Positions 14,371-17,740 of a stretch of DNA of 17,740 bases are shown here, piece by piece. The DNA comes from Solirubrobacterales bacterium (GTDB taxonomy: Bacteria; Actinomycetota; Thermoleophilia; Solirubrobacterales; Solirubrobacteraceae). The position numbers were made by a program, and so were the translations under genes. Under the pieces are notes generated by a model. It worked only from the letters and a program-made list of their open reading frames with translations. It made no database searches and was not told where the DNA came from. Every line of letters begins with the position of its first letter. Position 1 is the first letter of the stretch. Location of the stretch: assembly GCA_003244035.1 (NCBI GenBank), contig QHBV01000120.1, positions 1 to 17,740 of the forward strand, in the 5' to 3' direction.

Positions 14371-16488
14371 ATGGCCCTGCTCGCCTTCGCCGCAACCCGC
14401 TCGCTGACCTCGGAGGAGCTCGAGCGCGCCCCGGTTCGCTATCCGCGGCCATCGAGACTGCGAGCACCGCTGACGTTGGAGGGCCACAAGGCCCAGCTGG
14501 CGGCCACCGCGCTCGGCCTGCAGACGGTTGCCGACCTGCTCGACCATCTTCCCCGCGAGCAGCGCGACGCGCGCGCCGTCGCCCAGCTGGCGAGCGGTGA
14601 GAGCGCGACGGTGGTGGTGCAGGTCCGGAGCATTGCCTCGCGCTCGGTCCGCCGGCGCGGCATGCGCCCGCTGGTCGAGGCGAGCGTCGCCGACGACACC
14701 GGAACGATGCAGGCGACCTTCTTCAACCAGCCGTGGCTGGTCAAGCGCTACCAGCCCGGAACGCGCCTGGTGCTGCATGGCAAGCTCGCCGCGGGCAACC
14801 GGTTTGCGGTGCAGGGGCACGCTCCCACCAGCGAGGCGAGCACGGGGGCGCACGCCGTCGCGCACTATCCGGCCACCGAAGGACTCTCCTCGACGCAGAT
14901 CCTGGCGCTGGTGCGCGGGTACGCGGACGCGATCGCCGAGGTGCTCGAGCCGCTTCCAAGTGCCATGCGGGCGCGGGGGCGGCTGCCCGACCGTCCGGGC
15001 GCCGTGTCGGCGGCGCACTTCCCCGACCGGGACGGGGACCAGGAGCTGGGCCGGCGCCGGCTCGCCTTCGACGAGCTGCTGCTCGCCCAGCTCGCGCTCC
15101 TGCGCCGGCGGCGAGTGCGCCGTGCGCGCGCGGCCGCGCCGGTGCTCGACGCCGCGCGCACACTCACAGCCCGCTGGCTCTCAGAGCTGCTGCCCTTTCC
15201 GCTGACCGGCGATCAGCGCCACGCGCTGGCGAACATCGACGAGGACATCGCCAAGGCGCGACCGATGCAGCGCCTGCTGATGGGGGAGGTGGGAGCGGGC
15301 AAGACGGTGGTTGCCCTGTACGCGATGCTGCGTGCCGTCGAGCACGATCTCCAGGCGGCGATGATGGCCCCGACCGAGACGCTCGCCGAGCAGCACTTCG
15401 CGACCATTCAGGCGCTGCTGCCCGGAGAGCTCGTCCGCGTCGGCATGCTCACCGGCTCCACCCCCGGGCGCAGGCGGGCGGACCTGCTCAGAAAGCTCAC
15501 CACCGGCGAGCTCTCGGTGATCGTCGGCACCCACGCGTTGATCGAGGAAACCGTCGCCTTCTCGCGCCTCGGCGTCGCGGTGATCGACGAGCAGCACCGC
15601 TTCGGCGTGCGCCAGCGTGCCGCGCTGAACGCAAAGGGGACGGGCGGCGAGAGTCCGCATGTGTTGCACATGACCGCTACGCCGATCCCGCGCACGCTCG
15701 CGCTGGCGGGCTATGGCGATCTCGATTTCACCGTCCTGCGCGAGCTTCCGCGAGGTCGCGAGCCCGTCCAGACGTTTGTGTGCTCGACCGAGCGCGAGCG
15801 CGCGCGAGCCTATGAGCGGATCCGCGAAGAGCTACGCGCGGGTCGTCAGGCGTTCGTCGTGTGCGCGCTCGTGGAGGAGTCGGAGGTCCTGCAGGCACGG
15901 GCCGCGACCGCCGAGCTGGAGCGCCTGCGCGACGGGGAGCTGCGCGAGTTCGGCGTGGTGCTGCTGCACGGCCAGATGCGCCCCGCCGCCAAGCAGGCGG
16001 CGATGGCCGCGTTCTCATCCGGGGAGGCCGACGTGCTCGTCGCGACCTCGGTGATCGAGGTCGGGATCGATGTCCCGAATGCGACCGTGATGCTGGTCGA
16101 GGATGCGGATCGGTACGGGATCTCGCAGCTGCACCAGCTGCGCGGGCGGATCGGGCGGGGCGCGTATGCATCGCTGTGCCTGCTGTTCGGGGCCAAGGAC
16201 TCCCCTCGCCTGCGGGCGCTCGCCTGCGAATCTGACGGCTTCGCGCTGGCCGAGGCCGACCTGCGGCTGCGCGGCGAGGGCGAGCTCGTCGGCACGCGTC
16301 AGCACGGCCTCGCCCAGTTCGCCGTCGCCGAGCTGCCCCGAGATGCGGAGCTGCTCGAGCGTGCGCGCATGCACGCCGAGCTGCTCGTATCCGCGGACCC
16401 GGAGCTGACGGCACCCGAGCATGCCTTGCTCGCGGACGCATTGCAAGCGGCCTATGGCGCCGAGGCAGTGGCGCCGATCCGGGCGTAG
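14371..16488 (+). CDS. recG: ATP-dependent DNA helicase RecG
   Basis: 705 residues, full length. N-terminal wedge/OB region about 55-160 (ADLLDHLPRE; VEASVADDTGTMQATFFNQPWL). Helicase motifs in order: LTGDQ (278-282), Walker A GEVGAGKT (304-311), APTETLAEQH (333-342), GTHAL (386-390), DEQH box (406-409), TATPIPRTLA (435-444), HGQM (533-536), ATSVIEVGIDVPNAT (558-572) and QLRGRIGRG (589-597). The C-terminal ESDGFALAEADLRLRGEGEL...GTRQHG block is specific to RecG. It is a fork-reversing, branch-migrating SF2 helicase that acts at stalled forks and in recombination. ATG 14371 has GGGGGCGA as a weak ribosome site. RsmD follows after 58 nt, the standard order. Confidence 0.97.
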   Translation: MALLAFAATRSLTSEELERAPVRYPRPSRLRAPLTLEGHKAQLAATALGLQTVADLLDHLPREQRDARAVAQLASGESATVVVQVRSIASRSVRRRGMRPLVEASVADDTGTMQATFFNQPWLVKRYQPGTRLVLHGKLAAGNRFAVQGHAPTSEASTGAHAVAHYPATEGLSSTQILALVRGYADAIAEVLEPLPSAMRARGRLPDRPGAVSAAHFPDRDGDQELGRRRLAFDELLLAQLALLRRRRVRRARAAAPVLDAARTLTARWLSELLPFPLTGDQRHALANIDEDIAKARPMQRLLMGEVGAGKTVVALYAMLRAVEHDLQAAMMAPTETLAEQHFATIQALLPGELVRVGMLTGSTPGRRRADLLRKLTTGELSVIVGTHALIEETVAFSRLGVAVIDEQHRFGVRQRAALNAKGTGGESPHVLHMTATPIPRTLALAGYGDLDFTVLRELPRGREPVQTFVCSTERERARAYERIREELRAGRQAFVVCALVEESEVLQARAATAELERLRDGELREFGVVLLHGQMRPAAKQAAMAAFSSGEADVLVATSVIEVGIDVPNATVMLVEDADRYGISQLHQLRGRIGRGAYASLCLLFGAKDSPRLRALACESDGFALAEADLRLRGEGELVGTRQHGLAQFAVAELPRDAELLERARMHAELLVSADPELTAPEHALLADALQAAYGAEAVAPIRA

Positions 16489-16508
16489 CGGCGCCCGAGG
16501 CCAGACCA

Positions 16509-16526
16509 GCCCCGCGCAAGCGGGGC
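16509..16526. other. GNRA-capped hairpin between recG and rsmD
   Basis: GCCCCGC and GCGGGGC form a perfect 7-bp stem closed by a GCAA tetraloop, 20 nt after the recG stop. It is followed by CATAAATAAACT, not a T-run, so it is not a normal intrinsic terminator in either direction. It may protect the recG message 3' end or cause pausing before the rsmD start. Confidence 0.5.
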
Positions 16527-16532
16527 CATAAA

Positions 16533-16538
16533 TAAACT
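16533..16538 (+). promoter_or_regulatory. Possible -10 box of rsmD
   Basis: TAAACT sits in an AT-rich patch, unusual for this window, and ends 8 nt before the GTG start of rsmD, the same spacing as the rpmB box. This would give a leaderless rsmD-coaD message. The expected -35 position falls in the GC hairpin and shows no match. Confidence 0.35.
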
Positions 16539-16546
16539 GATCCCGA

Positions 16547-17080
16547 GTGAGGGTGATCGCCGGGGCCTACCGCGGTCGCACCCTGCTCGCGCCGGTCGGC
16601 CTGGAGACCAGACCAACCGCCGACCGGGTGCGCGAAGCCGTGTTCTCGATCCTCGGATCGGTCGAGGAGGCGCGCGTGCTCGACCTGTTCGCGGGCTCGG
16701 GCGCCCTGGGCATCGAGGCACTCTCGCGGGGGGCGGCGGAGGCGACGCTGGTGGACTGCTCGCGCGCGGCGAGCGCGACGATTGCGCGCAACCTGCGGGC
16801 GGTGGGGTGCAGTGCCCAAGTGCACCGGGTGCAAGCGGCGGAGTTCCTCGGGCGCGCACAGCAGGCCGCACGTCAATACGATCTCGTGTTCCTCGATCCT
16901 CCATACCGCCTCGCGGACGTGCTCGGCCCCGAGCTTTCGCCGGCGCTGGTGCCGGTGCTCGCGCCGGCGGCCCGCATCGTCGTCGAGAGCGACCGCCGCG
17001 CGCCACTCGAGCTCGATCTGCCGGTGCTGGCACAGCGCCGCTACGGCGACACGCTGATCCGAATCCATGGCCCCCGATAA
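16547..17080 (+). CDS. rsmD: 16S rRNA (guanine966-N2)-methyltransferase RsmD
   Basis: 177 residues. It opens (V/M)RVIAGAYRGRTL, the family's usual MRVIAGxxRGR start, then TRPTADRVREAVFSIL (21-36), the SAM motif DLFAGSGALGIEALSRGA (46-63), Val-Asp after strand 2 (69-70), and the N6/N2-methyltransferase signature DPPY (117-120). It methylates G966 of 16S rRNA in the assembling 30S subunit. GTG 16547 is preferred to GTG 16553 because it restores the conserved first residues. It overlaps coaD by 14 nt, the usual rsmD-coaD coupling. No strong Shine-Dalgarno is seen, in line with a possibly leaderless message. Confidence 0.95.
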   Translation: MRVIAGAYRGRTLLAPVGLETRPTADRVREAVFSILGSVEEARVLDLFAGSGALGIEALSRGAAEATLVDCSRAASATIARNLRAVGCSAQVHRVQAAEFLGRAQQAARQYDLVFLDPPYRLADVLGPELSPALVPVLAPAARIVVESDRRAPLELDLPVLAQRRYGDTLIRIHGPR

Positions 17081-17564
17081 TCGCATCGCCATCTGTCCAG
17101 GGACGTTCGACCCGGTCACCAACGGTCATCTGGACGTGATCGGGCGAGCCTCGGCGATGTACGACGAGGTGCTGGTCGCGGTCGTGAGCCTCCCCTGGCG
17201 CAAGGGGGAGACGCTGTTCAGCGCGGAGGAGCGCGTGCGGTTCGTGCAGAACGCCACGAGCGAGCTTCCGAACGTCACGGTCGAGCCGTTCAGCGCCCTG
17301 GTCGTCGAGCTCGCCCGCCGGCGCGGCGCGATGGCAATCGTCAAGGGACTGCGCGCGATCTCGGACTTCGAATACGAGCTCGAGATGAACCAGCTCAACC
17401 GCCGGCAGGCGCCTGAGATCGAGTCCGTTTACCTGATCGCCTCGGCCAGGTACAGTTTCCTCAGTTCGAGTGGTGTCAAAGAGCTCGCCACATTCGGCGG
17501 AGAGATCGACGACCTCGTCCCCCATGAGGTGGCGAGGGCCTTGAAGGAACGGCTTGGCGGCTGA
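17067..17564 (+). CDS. coaD: Phosphopantetheine adenylyltransferase CoaD
   Basis: 165 residues, full length. The nucleotidyltransferase start IAICPGTFDPVTNGHLDVI (7-25) has the T/HxGH-type motif TNGH (18-21). Other marks are KGLRAISDFEYE (93-104), QLNRRQAPEIES and SFLSSSGVKELATFGGE (130-146), which includes the SSS ATP-binding loop. It transfers AMP from ATP to 4'-phosphopantetheine, the fourth step of coenzyme A synthesis. ATG 17067 lies inside the end of rsmD (14-nt overlap), so translation is likely coupled. Next gene starts 18 nt after the stop. Confidence 0.97.
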   Translation: MAPDNRIAICPGTFDPVTNGHLDVIGRASAMYDEVLVAVVSLPWRKGETLFSAEERVRFVQNATSELPNVTVEPFSALVVELARRRGAMAIVKGLRAISDFEYELEMNQLNRRQAPEIESVYLIASARYSFLSSSGVKELATFGGEIDDLVPHEVARALKERLGG

Positions 17565-17582
17565 CGAAACAGAGGTTCTGCA

Positions 17583-17740
17583 ATGGATGTCCTGGTACTT
17601 ATCGACAAGCTGGACGACCTCGTCCACAACGCCAAGCCGGTCCCGCTCACCGATCAGGTGCGCGTCGACAAGGAGGAGATCTACGACCTGCTCGACCAGA
17701 TGCGGGCGACGATCCCAGAGGAGATCAAGCAGGCGCGCTG
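17583..17740 (+). CDS. SepIVA-like DivIVA-domain protein, N-terminal part (runs off right edge)
   Basis: The first 52 codons are present; the gene continues past the window. ATG 17583 has AGAGG 7 nt upstream. The visible sequence starts MDVLVLIDKLDDLVHNAKPV, then KEEIYDLLDQMRATIPEEIK. This resembles the N-terminus of mycobacterial SepIVA (Rv2927c), with a short helix, an 'A-x-x-V-P' turn and a helix ending in IPEE, before a long coiled coil. In mycobacteria that protein acts in septation and polar growth. The position after coaD fits, as actinobacteria keep this gene near coaD and the DUF177/rpmF cluster. Such genes are often annotated as an ATP synthase B-like or generic coiled-coil protein. 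Identification rests on a short stretch. Confidence 0.65.
   Translation, partial: MDVLVLIDKLDDLVHNAKPVPLTDQVRVDKEEIYDLLDQMRATIPEEIKQAR

Overview
The window is very GC-rich and densely coded. Frequent GTG starts, 4-nt ATGA/GTGA gene overlaps, an F420-type NADP oxidoreductase relative, a membrane-anchored Ser/Thr kinase and a SepIVA-like gene after coaD all point to an actinobacterium. Deep lineages such as Thermoleophilia/Solirubrobacterales seem the best fit; this is inferred from gene content and protein wording, not from any search.

Layout. (1) 1-739, minus strand: a VOC (glyoxalase/bleomycin-resistance fold) protein coupled by a 4-nt overlap to the start of a UvrA-like ABC ATPase that runs off the left edge. 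(2) 740-931: a noncoding spacer with a perfect 9-bp inverted repeat. (3) 932-3984, minus strand: a cell-surface glycan operon of a GT2 polyprenyl-phosphate-sugar-synthase-like transferase, a SAM methyltransferase and a Wzx/MATE-type flippase. A GT-C (GT39/PMT-like) membrane glycosyltransferase at 4042-5847 is transcribed divergently. The GT2 could make the lipid-linked donor that the GT-C enzyme uses outside the membrane. (4) 5852-5988: a hairpin ending the glycan genes, then a structured leader before ribD. (5) 5995-9482: a complete riboflavin operon, ribD-ribE-ribBA-ribH. (6) 9409-12383, minus strand: a Ser/Thr kinase with an outer TPR-like region, an F420-dependent-type NADP oxidoreductase and a formate/nitrite (FNT) channel. 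The channel gene overlaps ribH tail to tail. (7) 12434-17740, plus strand: a conserved housekeeping cluster of rpmB, a FakA/YloV-like DAK2 protein, recG, rsmD, coaD and the first 52 codons of a SepIVA-like gene.

The most unusual signal is the ribD leader. I see none of the conserved blocks of the FMN (RFN) riboswitch. Instead there are two strong, mutually exclusive helices and a perfect 7-nt anti-Shine-Dalgarno element that competes with one of them. This is the arrangement of a translational ON/OFF RNA switch, and it may be an undescribed riboflavin-operon regulator. Other points worth checking are a Gln in place of the Mg-ligand His of the DHBP synthase half of RibBA, an Arg in place of the Walker A Lys of the UvrA-like protein, and a 74-nt antisense overlap of ribH and the FNT gene.
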